DNA of 47,408 bases from Klebsormidium nitens. Taxonomy: Eukaryota; Streptophyta; Klebsormidiophyceae; Klebsormidiales; Klebsormidiaceae. Both the position numbers and the translations under genes were made by a program. This document shows positions 11,740-25,236 of the stretch, piece after piece. Numbering within the stretch: position 1 is the stretch's first letter; every line of letters starts with the position of its first letter. The stretch is taken from the NCBI GenBank assembly GCA_000708835.1, contig DF237573.1, forward strand, positions 1 to 47,408. Reading direction: 5' to 3'. Below the pieces are notes generated by a model. It was not told the origin of the DNA, made no database searches, and worked only from the letters and a program-made list of their open reading frames with translations.

Positions 11740-14700
11740 ATGCTTGGCCATGCGCGACGCTGGATGACCATAGCCATCCTGGTCACCGGCCTTGCAATCG
11801 GCGCCTGCGGCGACACACTTCCTGCAGATGGTGAGTAGCAGAAATGACCACATGTGATCTTGGGGTCGTGATTTGACAGACTGTACATGAAGCGCGAGCG
11901 GCTGCATTGCAACCTGAAACCAGCCCTTCTAGTCTCAAGGTGGGACTGAGCTGTGCCTCTTCTTTTTGGACATCCTTCTGTCAGCAGCTAATCGAGCTTC
12001 TTGGCTGCATAAATACCCTTCTTAGCATTGGTGAAGCTGCTGGAGAACCGAGTCTGTTTGACCAAGCTGCAGCACTTCCTGCACCAGAGAAGAACAGCAT
12101 GAACATGCTTTCCTGCCATGCCGGTATGGGAGATTTCCATGAGGGAGCTTCCCAAAGAAGCCTTGTTCAAGGAGCTGCGTACAACCATGTGGTTAAACCA
12201 CATCACAGACTCCTGTATGAAGGAGCTCTTTGATTCCAGAAAGGCAAAAGCGTTTTTACTAAGCAGATTGCAGACTCTGCTCATGCCTGCAATGTTTTGT
12301 CCTAATCTGCATGGCTGTTATGCTGGTTTTTATGATGTCCCCTTCATGCTCGATAGCTGACTGCTGTAAGCATCCACCAATGCTGCTGTCTTACGCATCT
12401 CAGGGTCACAACCATCTTTATAGCCCCGCTAATGTAGCCATTTCTGGCCACAATATGCTGACTGCTGCCTGTTTTACCGCAAGTTGGAGGTCTGCATCTA
12501 CATACGCATCTTCGTCAGTAGCTTCGATGTGATTTGCTAATGTGGTTCTCAAGCAGGCATCCTGGAGTCATGAAGCGATTCTGTATACAAGAGTAACAGC
12601 CATTGCAGTTTCCGTATTTCGAGGCTCTTGTCAGCTCTAGGTTTGACATCATCAGTGGCAGCTACAGTTGCCCAACCTTCCTCAATCTGGCTGAAGGTCC
12701 GAAAAAGGGTGGCCCAGGATGGAAAGGCGCAACTTGAGCTTGAAAACGATAGGCAAGGACCGTCCACATAAGCAGCAATCTGTCTGACCTTCTGTACCCC
12801 TTAGCCAAACACCAGGCTAGGTAATCCTTCAATGGCTCACAGCTCCAAGTGGTGGCTTGACAAGCAACACTGCCGGGCCTTCCTTGTGAGGAAAGCCTGG
12901 TGAATATTGAGTCTGCATCTTCCCATGCCCTGAAGTTACCACATTCGTCTTTTGCACAGTGCGTGCGCTCCAGGGCCTGCTGTCGGAGCTGGGTGCTCCG
13001 GTCACGCTGGCAGGGAGTTGGCAGGGCCAGGATCCATGTGCCACCAAGTGGCGGGGCATCGTCTGTGACATGGGCAGCCCCCAGAAGGTGGTCACCCTGT
13101 GAGTGCGGAGCTAGATGGCTATATTCAAGTTATCTCTATCCCCCACCTCTGATCTGAATGCTCACGTTGCCGTATCGCTTGGCTGCAACACTGCGCCTGC
13201 TTCTGTTCAGAAGAGTGTGGCTTGCTGGGGAACTCCAAATTGCAACCTTGAGATTTCTGTAAGTCGGGAAGCTTGAACAGCAGGTAGCTGGTGTAACTGC
13301 CAGACTGCCTATCTGCTACTTGGTCTCATCCCAGCTCTTTGTCCGTACACAGGGACCTGAGCGGCCTGCGGCTGTATGGCGCCATTCCCCCCAGCGTTGG
13401 GCTGCTGGTAAACTTGCAGAACCTGTACTTGGCACGCAATGGCTTCTCGAGGTCCATCCCGGTGGCAGTGGGCAGCCTGGGCCAGCTGCAGAGCTTCGAC
13501 GTCTCCAACAACTCGCTCTCCGGGACAGTGCCCGCCATCCTCGCAGCCCTGCCCCTCACCGCACTGTGAGCGGCATCCGCGCACCTTGCCAAGGGCCGGA
13601 TCTTCCCTGAATGTCGGAAAGAACCGGGTTCGTTTGGCTGCAATCAGTTCCTGCGAGCTGCTTCAATGCACCAAGTACCCGATCGACATTGCGTATAGGC
13701 GTCTTATGTACGACAACTACCCCATCTAAACGTTGGTGGCACACACTCAAAGAGTGGCCCGGAAGGGAGTCTGCAGTGACACCTACTAGCCACAGTAGTA
13801 GACTACCCTCGCGTGTCTCTGGAGCATATGAGCAGCGTTTCTGCAAACCTTTCTGCCCCGCTGACCTCACCAACCTCGTTTGTGCAGGTACCTGCAGGGC
13901 AACTCCTTTCTCCCCCCCCTCCCTGCTGAGCTGAACCGCATCCTCACCCTCAAGGTCGACCCCTATCTGCTTTCCGCTGCACCTGCCCCTGCCCCAGCAG
14001 AAGCCGAGCCTCTGTATGCTCCAAATCCAATTCCTAATTTGGGCGCTCCCAATCCCTTTCCTTTCCTGGGGAATCAGCCAAACTCACGTGACCCGGTCCT
14101 GGCAACAAACGGAAGCCAGACCGGCGGCCCTCTAGTCGGTAAGAGTCTGCTCTCGGAGTCGACTTCAGGTATCTCCCGCTCAGCTTCCAAATATCTCTTG
14201 CTCATCGATTAGTCCTGCCCTTGAGGTTTCCTGCTTCATACCCTTTGGACCACAGAAGGATATCCGGCAAAAGTCGCTTGACCATGCATTCCCTAGATCT
14301 GTCTGGCCCTCTCATCGAGAAAGGCAGAGAAGTGACGTCTCTGTCCGCCCCTGGGTCGAAACCTTCAATCTTCTCCCTTTTCCCCAGGCGTGCCCAGCAC
14401 AACCCCGAATGCATCTGCCGGCGGGTGCACGGAGGGTCCCTGGACCTGCTTCTGCAATGGCGGCTTGCCCGGGCAGCAGCAATGCAATGGAACACGTGGG
14501 AGCTTCGAGCCCTGCAATTGCACGGCGACCAGTAAGAGCCGGTTACCTTCGTTGCAAGCCAGGATTGATCGGCGCTTCTTTAGTAGATTCCCAACAGATT
14601 CTGCAAAGCTGAAAGGCTGATGCTTACAAAATTGCTGTAAGACCTACCTTTCAAAATGGTCATGGGGAGCTGCGGCCGTCAGCTCACCGGTTAGAGGAGC

Positions 14701-17700
14701 CCCACGACTACGCACCACGTTTCTCAAGTACTGGATGTTGCCCATCGTTGTCAAAGCCCTTGAGGGGCCACTCGGCTCCACGGTCTGGGCACGCTAAACC
14801 GCATCCGGGCCCCTCCACGTTTATAGATCTCGCTTCTGCTGACTCTCTGTGTTGCGTGCAGCGTGCATGGCCTGCCCGGCCGGCACGGTGGTGCGGCCCA
14901 CCCAGGGTCCTGCGTGCGACTGCGTGGCGGCCCTGCTGCTCCAGCTCAAGCTGCACAACGCCACGCTGAGCGCATTCACAACCGCCGACGAGAGTGCCTT
15001 TCTCACAAACCTGGCAGCCACGCTGGGGGTCCAGCCGCAGCAGGTAATACTGCTCGCACTCTGGAAACGCTGGACAACTGCGAAACTACGATTGGATGCC
15101 TCACGGTATAACCCAGTGCCCTAACGGACGCATAGACTAACCAATGGAGCAACACCTTGCACTGGTCTTGGCGGGAAAGCCGGGGTCTGTTGCCGTCCTC
15201 ATGGCGGTACTTGCCAGACTCTGGGAGACATTCTGCAACGTTCTCAACCGTCAAAAGTCACCTTTCTCTTTCACACTTCCACATTTGCACCGCTCTCACA
15301 GGGCCCTGGCTTTTCCTGCCACGTCAAACCCCTGCCGCTGACGTCACAGTTCGCAATGTCGTCTACAGTTGACGGTGTCGTTGCGCGAGGCCGGCAGCGT
15401 GATCCTCACGGTGCTACTGACTCCCCTCACCGGGCTCGCTCTGCCGACCAGTGCCGCCGCGACCGTCCGCACCACACTAGGAGCAGTGGGAAGCGACCCT
15501 GTGTACGGCCCCTATGACGTCATGCTGGTGCAAGATCAAGGCTCGTCAGGTGGGACCATTTTCCCACGTAGGGTATCCTTGCCCAAACTCGAGGCGTGTG
15601 CCACGTACACCCGCTGTAATCCTTCTAAGGTGTGCCATACGAGGCCTTGAGAAGCGTTTATCGCTCTTCATTGGATTACATTCCTCTCCCCACTAGATTT
15701 CTGTGGACGCCGCGATTCACGGGCATTAAAATCACTCGAATGGCGCACCCCTACCTCGATGGCGAAGAGGGCCAACTTAACTTTCCGGGCGTCCTCTTTC
15801 TCTGGTGCAGCGCGCGCGGTGTCGCCCTCCGCTGCTCTTGTTGCGGGCGGCCACTCGTTCGCCAAGACGACCCCCTTTTGGATCGGCATGCTGGTGCTCA
15901 ACGCGGCGGCCATCGCTAGTGTGGTAGGGGCCCTGCTGTACTGCCGCCACCGAAGGGGCAAGAAGGGCAAGCAGCTGACGTCATTCCGCCACTTCGTGCA
16001 TCACCAGCATTCCGTCAGCGCAGAGAAGCCGACCCACTCCGTCAGCCCAGCTGAGTCGGCAGGTAAGAAAGTGCTCCATTTGGCTGAGCGAATTTGAGAA
16101 CCGTCTCTCGCCTCTTCTTCCTAGTCGGCGGCCAGGCTGCATCGTTGAGAACCAGTGCATCGTACCGAAACTCTCAGAATCCAGGGACGGAAGGTCAGCA
16201 ATTTTTTACCACGACATGGGTTTCAAAACCCCTTTTCAGAAAGTTCTCATGGCGCTACTCTCCATCATTCCTGGAATCGCTCCCCAAGGACCACATCCAG
16301 ATAAATCCACATCACTGTTCTCTCCATGTTTGAAAAGACGCAAGATTCACCTTTTTGACCCGCTTCGGTTCACCTTGCAGTAGATCCAAGTCTGAACTTC
16401 AGCTTTGGCCTACGGCGCGGCTTGAGCGGCGTCCCGCACGACGAGGGCGGCCCTGACATTGTCGCCCGCTACTTCAGCTTCGACGAGCTGCACCAGGCAA
16501 CCGGCGGGTTCGACGCCTTGCACAGGATCGGCCACGGTGGCAGTTCTATAGTGTACCGGGGCAAGCTCAAGGACGGTGAGCGCACGTGGCCGCACGTAGT
16601 GCAGCTTGCGAGGCTGAAGTGGAGAACAGTCTCAATTGCTTTGTCTTCCCGAGTGGCATCTTGTGGCATGTCGTTTTTGCGCCGGCACGACGTCATGCAA
16701 GATCTTTATCGCTCTCGCGAGCACGTGCAAGCATTTGGTGTGGCTGCGCTCTTCGCAGAGGCATCCCGCATGCGAGGCCCGGGCTTTCCACAGCGCGCGT
16801 CAGAGTCTCGACTCCGGGGTCATGAGAAGATGGGTTACAAAGCTACCGCTTTCAAATCGAGGGATGGTAGACTTGCGAGGCAGGATTCTTTCTAGTTCTA
16901 TAACCTGCCCCGTCCTGCTCTTATAGAAGCCAGATCTCTGAGCTGCGCTGCTGCCCCCCTGCGTGCGCAGGCCGCACGGTGGCGGTGAAGCAGCTGAGCG
17001 TGTCGAGTTTGGCGGGCGTGGGCGACCGCGAGTTCTTGCTGGAGGTGGCGCTGCTGTCGCGGCTGCACCACTGCCACCTGGTGCAGCTCGTCGGCTACTG
17101 TGGCGATGCGCACGAGCGACTCCTCGTCTACGAGTACATGCCCGCTGGCACACTGCGCGAACACCTCAACGGTTAGCGCCGCGCCGGTCTGCTGTGCACG
17201 GCCTCAGAATCGGCTCATACATTGGCCATTGATACTTTTCTTGAAGCTACGTTGCCTTGACATGAGAACGACCTCCTAAGCTGATTCAAAGTGGTGCAAG
17301 GACTGCTCGCCTTTCTGAGGAAAACTTGGAACTTGGCAAAAACGTTCATGTCGAAAGCTTTCATGGGGATTGGATTTCTCCCGTCTGGCTATTCGTCAGA
17401 CGCCTGTCGAATTCAACGTAGGCCATCCTTGGAACGGAAACGTCCTGTTGCTGTCCTCTTGCGTGTCTTCTACTTTCTTCTGAGGCAATACCCAATCTTT
17501 CCCCTCTCAGCCAGGGCCGTCTTTCCTCCTATCAGTCTGCAAATTTCCCGCTCACGGCGTAGCTGACGTTTCATGTGTGCAGCCCCAAATGGGCGGGTGC
17601 TGGACTGGCCGACGCGGCTGCAGATCGCGCTGGGCGCGGCGCGGGGCCTGGAGTACCTGCACGAGGCCGCCAACCCGCGGGTCATCCACAGGTGCGCCCA

Positions 17701-20700
17701 TCCGCGCGCGTGCGTCTCATGTAATTGCCGGCGTTTGGCTAGGCGGACGGTGCTAGCACTACCTTTGACAACAGGCGTAAGAAGCCGATAAGGCAACGGT
17801 AGCCGCGGATGCTTTCGACCATCCTGAAGCATAGAAAAAGGACCCTGTTACGCTTTGCATTGCGACTTGGGTCCTAAAAACGAGGTGGAAAGATTGCCGT
17901 GGACGACCTCTGTGCAAGGTCCTTCTGAAAGAAAGGCTGATGGATCGTCTTCGCCTTGTACAGGGACTTCAAGAGCTCGAACATCCTTCTAGATAAGAAG
18001 CTGCGGGCCAAGGTGCGTGTCAATTGTTCCGCCTCTGCTCGTATAATGAATAGTCACATCAGGTCAGCTGGTTGCACGGCCCCAATTTAGGAAAGGAAAA
18101 CGAAGTTGCAAGCCCTATGAGTTTTAGCGACAAAAATAACAAAAGTGAATAAAATAATGTTTTGGCAACTTAATCGACAGCCAAAGTGCAGAAACATGCG
18201 CATGTCTCCCCCCCTTTCTCGCGCCTTCTCAGTTTGCGCCGTGCTGACCGGTGCGCTCGCGCGCTGCTGGCCGCAGGTGTCCGACTTCGGCATGGCCAAG
18301 CAGATGGCGGAGGGCAGCCCGCTCGCGTCGCCGCACCTGACGCAGGTGCTCGGCACCTTCGGCTACTTCGCGCCAGAGTACGCCATGATGGGGCGGGCCA
18401 CCACCAAGGTGCGCACAGTTGCTAGGCGACGCCATCCCCATTTTATGCGAACTTCGTCTCGAACGCTACGCTTTACTTCTAATGTGGCCTGACATTTTGG
18501 AAGCATATGGTCGTCTGAAGCGAAAGCTACGTGTGCGCACGAAGATTGTGGACCCGTACTAAGGTGCTGACGCATACTCTCGCTGACGGGTCACGGGAGT
18601 CCCGTTCGTGGTGCAGAGCGACATCTTCAGCTTTGGCGTTGTTCTCCTGGAGCTCATCAGCGGGCGGGCCCCGGTGGACATGTCCCGGCCGAGGGGCCAG
18701 GAGAGCCTCGTGTTGTGGGTGAGTGTACCGGTCAAACTTTTCTGGTGGGCTTGCGGAAACGGATCACAAGGAAATCAGCGGTCGCATGTAATTCTCGCAC
18801 AAGCGGACATCAGGCCAGGCCGCAGTTGGGGGAGGTAGCATATTGATTCTGCTTCCGGGATCTATACGGAAGCCTCCTTGTCCGCTAAAGCGGCCTGCGT
18901 TCCGTGTAGCCCGCATCCTCTCAGTCGCCTGCGTTTTTCTTCTCGACATCCTCCGCTTCTCATTGAGATTCAAGTGCGAGCTTAGAGCGGTCAATCAACA
19001 CAGGATGTCAAGAGATTGTATCCGGTCTCCGTGTCCACGTAAAGTCCTCTTGCACGACGGAGACCGCTCGCGCCTCCACGTTGCTTTCCCGGCTTCCTCC
19101 GGCATCAGTCTCTCAAACTCTCTCTCTAAGTCCCCCTTCGCCCCCTTCGTGTGCCCCGCCAGGCGTCCCCCCTGCTGCACGACGAGCAGCGCGTGCTGGC
19201 GGAGGTGGCGGACCCGGGCCTGGCGGGCCGCTTCTCCCCGCAGGACCTGCAGCGCCTCGCGCTCCTCGCGCTCGCCTGCCTGCAGCCCGACCCCGAGCAG
19301 CGGCCACGCATGCCCGCCGTCGTGCAGGTCAGCCACGCCCGGCTGCCGCGGAGAGCAGGCTGGATGCACTCCTGCCTGCGCAACCGCTGTTGCTAAAGAG
19401 AGTCCTTCCATGTCATAAAGCTTACCGGGATTGCATGGAATTGCGCTCGCTATTGAATCGTAAGCGTCCGAGGCACGCGTCTGATCGTTTGTCCCGGGCA
19501 AGCCGAAAGCGGTCAGTGGCAGTGAGTCTACCGAAGGTGCATTCAGATGAGCCGAACTTCGCGTCTGTTGTTTGTACTGCTGCGCTGAGAATTTGACTCA
19601 AGTTGAAAACACGCCAAACAACAGTCCTTGAGCCCTGAACCGCCTCAAATGGCAGCCGCTCGGCATCGCGCCGGCTCTAGTCTTCGTGGCACGTTCTCAC
19701 ACATTGATTTGGGCTGTGCAGTCCATCCAGACGCTGCTCCCTGAGAACCAGCCCGCCCGGAGCGGGCCCTCCAGCTGGGCCAGGGAGGTCAGCGACAGGG
19801 TGAGCCGAACGCACCGACGTCGCGTCGCCTGACATGTCCGCGAACAGCATCTGGAGCCTTTTAAAGAAGCCGCCCCAAATGTCTCTTTCTGCCGCCTCGC
19901 TACGTTCGTGACTCGCTGTCATTGAGTTTTTTCAATTGCGCCCCGCGTTTTAAAAGGGGGCCCAGTATCACATCTGTTTCCGCGCCTCCTGTGCTGCTGC
20001 ATTTCGGGTGCTTCAGACTTAACGGGCCGCGTATGTGTTGCCGCGCGCAGCTGACCCAGAGCTTCGACCCGCCCGCCTCGCGGCGCAGCAGCTGGGGCAA
20101 GCGCGGCATGGCGCGGCCGCTCGTGTCGGGCGCCAGCGCGTCCACCTCGTCGCATAGCTCAGCATCCCCCTCCCAGGTTAGCGGGAAACACGCACTCGGG
20201 CAGCGACGAGCGTGGCGCTTGCTCCGAATTAGCGGGTATCTGTGTTGAGCTGCTCTCTGAGCGCCACCTTTTCAGAGTAATGTCCACAACCCCGTTTGGC
20301 ACGGGCACTTATTCACCAATCCAGAACGTGTACCTCTCAGCGGCCCCACTTGAAAGAGAGGTTGAAGCAGAGTCCGGCCCACTCAGGTTACTGACATGGA
20401 GATACCACTCTTGCGTCTTTTTCTGGGGACTGGGCTCGTTGATTGCTGTGCACCGATGCCTTCGAAGTCCTGGTTTTTAAAGTACTCATTCTTGCTGCGT
20501 TTGTTGGAAGGTGAAGACTTGAGGCTTGTGCCTTCAGAGGCACACAGAACCGTTCAATGATGCGTGAAATAGTTTAAGTCGCTGACTCAGGGAAGAGTTA
20601 AGCTTCAAGAGACCAGCTGCCTGTAAATCGTGGTCCGTTGCTTCTTGCAGACGTCCGACCAGAAGTCGACGAGCAGTATTGGAGAAGCGATACGAAAGAC

Positions 20701-20752
20701 CTGGGTGGAGGTTACAAGCAAGCTGAAACCAGAGGACGGCTCACAGGCTTAG
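11740..20752 (+). CDS. LRR receptor-like Ser/Thr kinase with ALE2-like ectodomain (19 exons, 926 aa)
   Basis: Plasma-membrane receptor kinase. Exons: 11740-11830, 12960-13098, 13353-13565, 13888-14138, 14388-14531, 14862-15043, 15369-15549, 15811-16062, 16125-16193, 16381-16575, 16971-17171, 17583-17691, 17964-18012, 18277-18408, 18617-18718, 19163-19327, 19722-19799, 20051-20176, 20651-20752; all phases match. The ATG is the first after an in-frame TAA. Order: signal peptide 1-24; LRR N-cap with W..QDPC..W.GI.C; about three LRRs (77-160); Pro/Asn/Phe-rich linker; Cys-rich segment 232-279; a domain starting CPAGTVV and running to about 400 that resembles the region before the membrane in Arabidopsis ALE2 (from memory); membrane helix 422-445, then basic RHRRGKK; kinase about 538-825 with Lys579, His675-Arg-Asp677, Asp695-Phe-Gly; Ser-rich tail. 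The glycine loop is GHGGSS, lacking the third Gly. HRDFKSSN and the intact catalytic residues suggest an active RD kinase. The ligand is unknown. Confidence 0.93.
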
Positions 20753-22257
20753 GTGAAACGATCGTTACCGTACACTTTTCTAACCATGGCTACTGCAGAA
20801 GGCTGCCATTGGGCCCGAGTCCTAGAACATAAGGTCAACGTTTCCAATGTAACGGTCCAACAAAATTCGGTCTAACCGTCACACGGTAGAAAGGCGAATC
20901 GATCACGTCGTCGACAATTTCGGCCTCTTTGATACATTGTCTGGCTACACAAGAGCTAATCAATCTAACGTAGTGTCTTCCAGGTGCTTACAGTAAAAGA
21001 AGCGTACGGAGGGGTGGACCAAGCAAGCAAATCCATCATGTGCATACCGTACATTCTTCTTGACTTAGCTAAGTACAGCAGAACAAACCCTGAAAGTGTT
21101 ACCTTGAAGGTTGCATTGCGACGTCATCCATGAAGCATTTTAGACGTCCGCCTTAAACCACAGCCGCACATCCGTTGCTCGGGCAACATCGTACTCATAT
21201 TTTCTCAGTGGCGAAGTGGACAGAGTTCGGCCGTGTATGTGGTCGCCGCCCGTACGTTCAACACCTACCTGTACGCTTATGGAAGCAGGAGGGGTCCCGG
21301 GGCGCCTCGCCTAGCGGCCGCCGCCCCTGCTGGCCCGTGGCACACCGGGTTGGCCTGGGCGGCGGCAGTGACAATTGCCAATCAAGTGCACACTACTTAT
21401 GCCGATCTGCATGAAGACACATGCATATATTCGTTAAAGGGATGCGCAATCGAATGAGTATATGGCCGGAACGAGCGGGCGGCCAACCGTTCCGAGTTCG
21501 TCCATTCAAGCACGTTTGGCAATGTATACTATTACGGTCCGTCTAATGAGTCCACGTATATAATTAGACGGCATGGGCGGCCGCCGCCACCATGCAAGAT
21601 TATACGCTTCAAAATTGCCCTAGGTTTAGCCCGCCGCGCGGGCTTAACTTGATCATGTGTAAGGGCGAGACTCGTGCACAGCGCGCAATCGTACTAGGAG
21701 TTGCATGGATATGGCTGGCAGCTTAGTAGCCCAAATTCTGCTATAGCTGATCGAATTTCCAACTCGCCAACTTTGAGGAGTTAAAAACTCATGGCATGTT
21801 GGCAAAACGAGCGTAGGAGCATCAGCGCCCGGGCCGTCAGCGAGTTTGCCTCCTTCGACTCGCGACACAATCGCTGTTGCCCCGTTGTCCCCACTGAGTA
21901 AGCGATGCACTCGCGTATCATTACTGGATAACGCCCGGATGTGGGGTCAGATCAGAGATCGCGGGCCATCCCCGCTAGGCCGCTGGTACTGGCCCGCGCG
22001 GCACGCCATGACGAGCTGCGCGGCGCCAGCGCGACCACTCAGAGTCAACGAGCGCACGCGCTCCGACGGGTTTAGACGGTCACGTCCAGCGCGGCCGCGC
22101 GGCCGTGCATCTTTCAGTGTGCGCGGCCCCGGCCGTCCCTTGTAAATGCGCAAGCGGCCGCGCGGCTGCATGATCGAGTTTTGAGGCCCGGGTGAAGCCT
22201 GTTGTGGCTGATACCTTCAGGCAATTTCTGACCGGAGCGGCAAGCCTGAAAGCCATC
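20753..22257. other. Intergenic, GC-rich patches, no gene seen
   Basis: I find no coding region. The stretch holds four GCGGCCGC octamers (21314, 21577, 22091, 22154). The last two lie in a pair of similar direct repeats of about 20 bp that start with GCGGCCGCGCGGC, roughly 100 bp upstream of the F-box start codon. Confidence 0.5.
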
Positions 22258-23214
22258 ATGGATGAGCCGGCTGCAAGTGGACCTTGCGACTCGCTACCAG
22301 ACGAAGTCCTGCTTCTCATTCTCTGTAGGCTCGCTGTGCAGGACCCTCCTTCCCTGCTTGCGGCGACCGTTGCGTCAAGGACCTTTGACAGGCTGGCGCC
22401 GCCTCAGTCCGCGCTCTGGAAACACGTCTTCTACAAGGAGGTGCAGGCGTCGCCTCCGTATGACTCCTTCGAAGCACGCGCGCTTGAGAAAGAGATCGAG
22501 GATTTCGGTGGATACAAGAGTCTCTTTGTAGCTCATGTGAAGGTGGACTCACATTCGTCCTCTTCCAGGAGCCGCAATCTGAACAAACACAGTGAAAGTC
22601 CTGATGTGGAGATTTCCACATTCTTGTATCTGATGCGGACACGGGATGGCCGTCTCTTTTTCTGGGGAGGGGGGACGGAAGGAGAGAGTAGCAAGCGGGG
22701 CACGCTGCTGACCACCGGAGAAAAACGCTTCCCCTTTAGCGCCCAACTGCATCCTCTCGTTCGAAATGCAGAAATACGAGAGCTGACGCACGGTAGGCGT
22801 TGGGAGCCATCTCTCACTCTGGTTTATTAGAAGTCGACTGTCAAGGCTGCGTCCGGGCAAGAAGGTGCCCGGGTAAGGGTCTGGACCATGACCCTGTCCC
22901 TTAATCTCTACCTCCAAGCTACGTTAGACTGGAAACCCCTTCCGAGGCGTGACCCAACCGTCAAGACACACCCCACGTGTCTGAATTACCCAGGGCATCA
23001 CCGCACCAAGCTCTGCTTGTGCAACAAGATGGACTACGGAGTCAGCTTGGGGAGCAAGCACGAGAACGTGAGCTACTGCACGCTCGGCGGCGAAATTGAC
23101 CTCGGAGGGACGGCCCATGCAGAAACCTTTCCCGTCATGGATCTGCGCGATTGGTACTTTTGGAAGGAAGCTTCTGAAAGGAGAGCGGAGAAACTTGTAA
23201 GATTGCACAAGTAG
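22258..23214 (+). pseudogene. F-box protein, copy 1, interrupted by one TAG
   Basis: Intronless frame of 318 positions plus stop. It begins with an F-box (SLPDEVLLLILCRL..QDPPSLLAAT, residues about 14-60) and keeps the whole C-terminal region of its paralogue at 25237-26187, including the shared KMDYGVSLGSK and PVMDLRDWYF. A single TAG at 22828-22830 lies where the paralogue has Gln (CAA). There is no frameshift on either side. F-box proteins usually serve as substrate adaptors of SCF ubiquitin ligases; the C-terminal region here is not a family I recognise. A truncated 190-residue product could still be made from this ATG, and readthrough cannot be excluded. No splice sites around the TAG would remove it. 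Confidence 0.8.
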
Positions 23215-24329
23215 CAGATCCCGGCCCTTTGTAGTATTTTGCAAGAAAGACATGTATTCTGCAAGTCGATCGAACATTTAGATCCATTCAGACCTCTTTC
23301 CGGTTCTCACGTTGGTGAAGGCATCTTTTTCTCGACTAGGTCCTTGTTCCTATGCACTGCACATAAGCTGTTTGAGGACTCAAAGCGGCATCTATGAGCA
23401 AAGTGAGCGGATTGTGGAGTCCACGGATTCGTCTCAGTGTTCCGATCCTTTCTGGAAGCCCGACTTTTGTGGCATCATCTCTGCGCCCCGCAAGCTTGCT
23501 CTGTGTCATACATAAGCTCTGCAGTACACCAGCTAGCTATTGGAGAAGGCATATATTTCCTTGCGACTGGCAGCGTTTTTTCGATAAGCAATCTCCCCAT
23601 CTAGAGGCCAATCATGTGATGTGATTAAGGCACGATTGAACTTTATCCGGAAGGCTATACATACCGGAAGACACATGGGAATATAAGGTTGATTTGCCAA
23701 TCCATCTTCGCCTGCTTACGATATATCAGCTATACATGGAGGCAAACCGTATAAGGTAACCGTATAGGACCCGGGTTTCAGTTCGGGCGATATGCCTCAT
23801 ATCTTTCGGGTTGATTGCACGCATGTTCCACGTATCAACTGCCGCCTACACGTGGGTCCAATCATATAGCCACTGAGAATTTTTTTAGTGCTCAACGTAC
23901 TCAATTTTGCTTGCCGCGTGATCCGCTGCATGAGTGTGCTGATCGCGGGCTACTAGCACGGTCGACTGTGTCAATAAGCCTGTTAGACGAGAAAGCTTAG
24001 AAAGCATCCTAATTCGCCTGAACATACAACCTGTTTTTATCTAGCAATGTGCTGCCATAATTCTACGACGATATTAAGTTTGACGTGAGCCGCCGACCTG
24101 GTTAGATTGCTGAATGTGCGCTACGTCTCCTTCTTGAAATTGAAATCATGGACGATTGCGCGGTCAGTATTTAAAAGAATTTGTCTGTTTTGAGTATGAC
24201 AACAGCCCTCTGAATCTTTCCAGCTCGGCCATGCTTTTTGGGCCATAGGCTGGCTGCTTCGCCATCAAATGCTTGGAACAAGTCTGGATCGCTTGCTCCA
24301 TCTTCAATCACCTGTTCATCTACGATAGT
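23215..24329. other. Intergenic, no gene seen
   Basis: AT-rich DNA between F-box copy 1 and the exon remnant. It holds short repeated words such as aaccgtata (around 23750-23770) but no reading frame with recognisable content. By position it corresponds to 26188-27270 in the second duplication unit. Confidence 0.5.
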
Positions 24330-24965
24330 TGACGTGATCCGCTGAAAGCTCTTCCTTTCTTCGCCGAGATTTTCCTGCTTGTTGAACCCCTATAATGGCT
24401 TCCAGGTGTCCTGCTTCGCATGCCGTTTTGTCGTTCTGGCCGCTCTTTTCATTGGCATCCTCACCCATCGGTCTGCTTTCACCTCCATTCCTCTCCGCAT
24501 CTCTCTTGAGGAGCCTCTCAAAACGTTCGCTCCACGAAAATGAACCCCTGAGGCAGTTGCGCTGATGTCTGTCCCGCCCTTTTCTTCCTGATGAGCTCTA
24601 TCAACAGCTATCTAAAAGTCACGCGTCTCTGGGTCTGCTCCGTTCCCCGCGCTCGGTGCTCGACTCGACGTTCGCTCGCTCGCCCATCATCTGAATCTGC
24701 CGGCAAAGAAGAGCGTCTTTCCTCCCCATATATCACTTAGAATTTGCTCTTTTCCGGTAAACTACTGAAGAGCTACCTCTAGTCGCTAATCCTGAAGCCG
24801 TGTCCCTAAGAATCTCGGTGTTCCGCTTCGACTTTCTTTTTTTGCGTCCCACCCTTCTCGTTCCCCGCATAGATGCCGTCCTCTTCGAAGCTGATGCTTC
24901 CTGGCGCCCCTCGTCAACCTCAGACACGATGATCGCCTGACAGCTTCCAACACCAGCCTTTCAAT
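24330..24965 (-). pseudogene. Decayed copy of the last exon of the 27271-31016 gene
   Basis: The nucleotide sequence aligns with about 27390-28075 over its whole length. Shared runs include gctttcacctccattcctct, ttgcgctgatgtctgt, cccttttcttcctgatg and cgtctttcctc. Only patches of the protein survive on the minus strand (SEVDEG for SEIDEG, SGLATRG for SGLANRG); the remainder is broken by indels and stops. None of the upstream exons of the parent gene are present, so this is a partial duplicate. Confidence 0.8.
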
Positions 24966-25236
24966 GAGAAGAAGAAGCAAGCAGAGCCTCGCAGCGGGCA
25001 CGCGCGGCTTTCCGCCGGCGCCAGACCGGCGGGGGCCCGGAAAATGGTAAAGCGCGGCCGCCGCGCGTGCTTTTACAGTGAGTCTACCGCGCGAGCCGCC
25101 GGGCGGCACGCTTCTGGACAGTGCGCAACCGGCCGCCCCGCTGCGGTCGTATTGGCCCGTCGTCTCTGACTTGAACAAAAAGAGATGTCTACTCAATCAG
25201 CCGTTTGGACGTTGTGAAGTCATAGGCAGTTCGTGA
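24966..25236. other. GC-rich leader region of F-box copy 2
   Basis: About 270 bp with several short inverted repeats, such as cgccggcg/cgccgg and gcgcggccgccgcgc (around 25053), and one GCGGCCGC octamer (25054-25061). Its place just upstream of the F-box ATG matches the GC-rich block upstream of copy 1, so it may be promoter DNA. This is inference from position only. Confidence 0.35.

Noticed and set aside
22820-22890. Small intron removing the TAG in F-box copy 1
   Set aside because: No GT-AG pair of plausible intron length spans the TAG, and the paralogue codes straight through the region.
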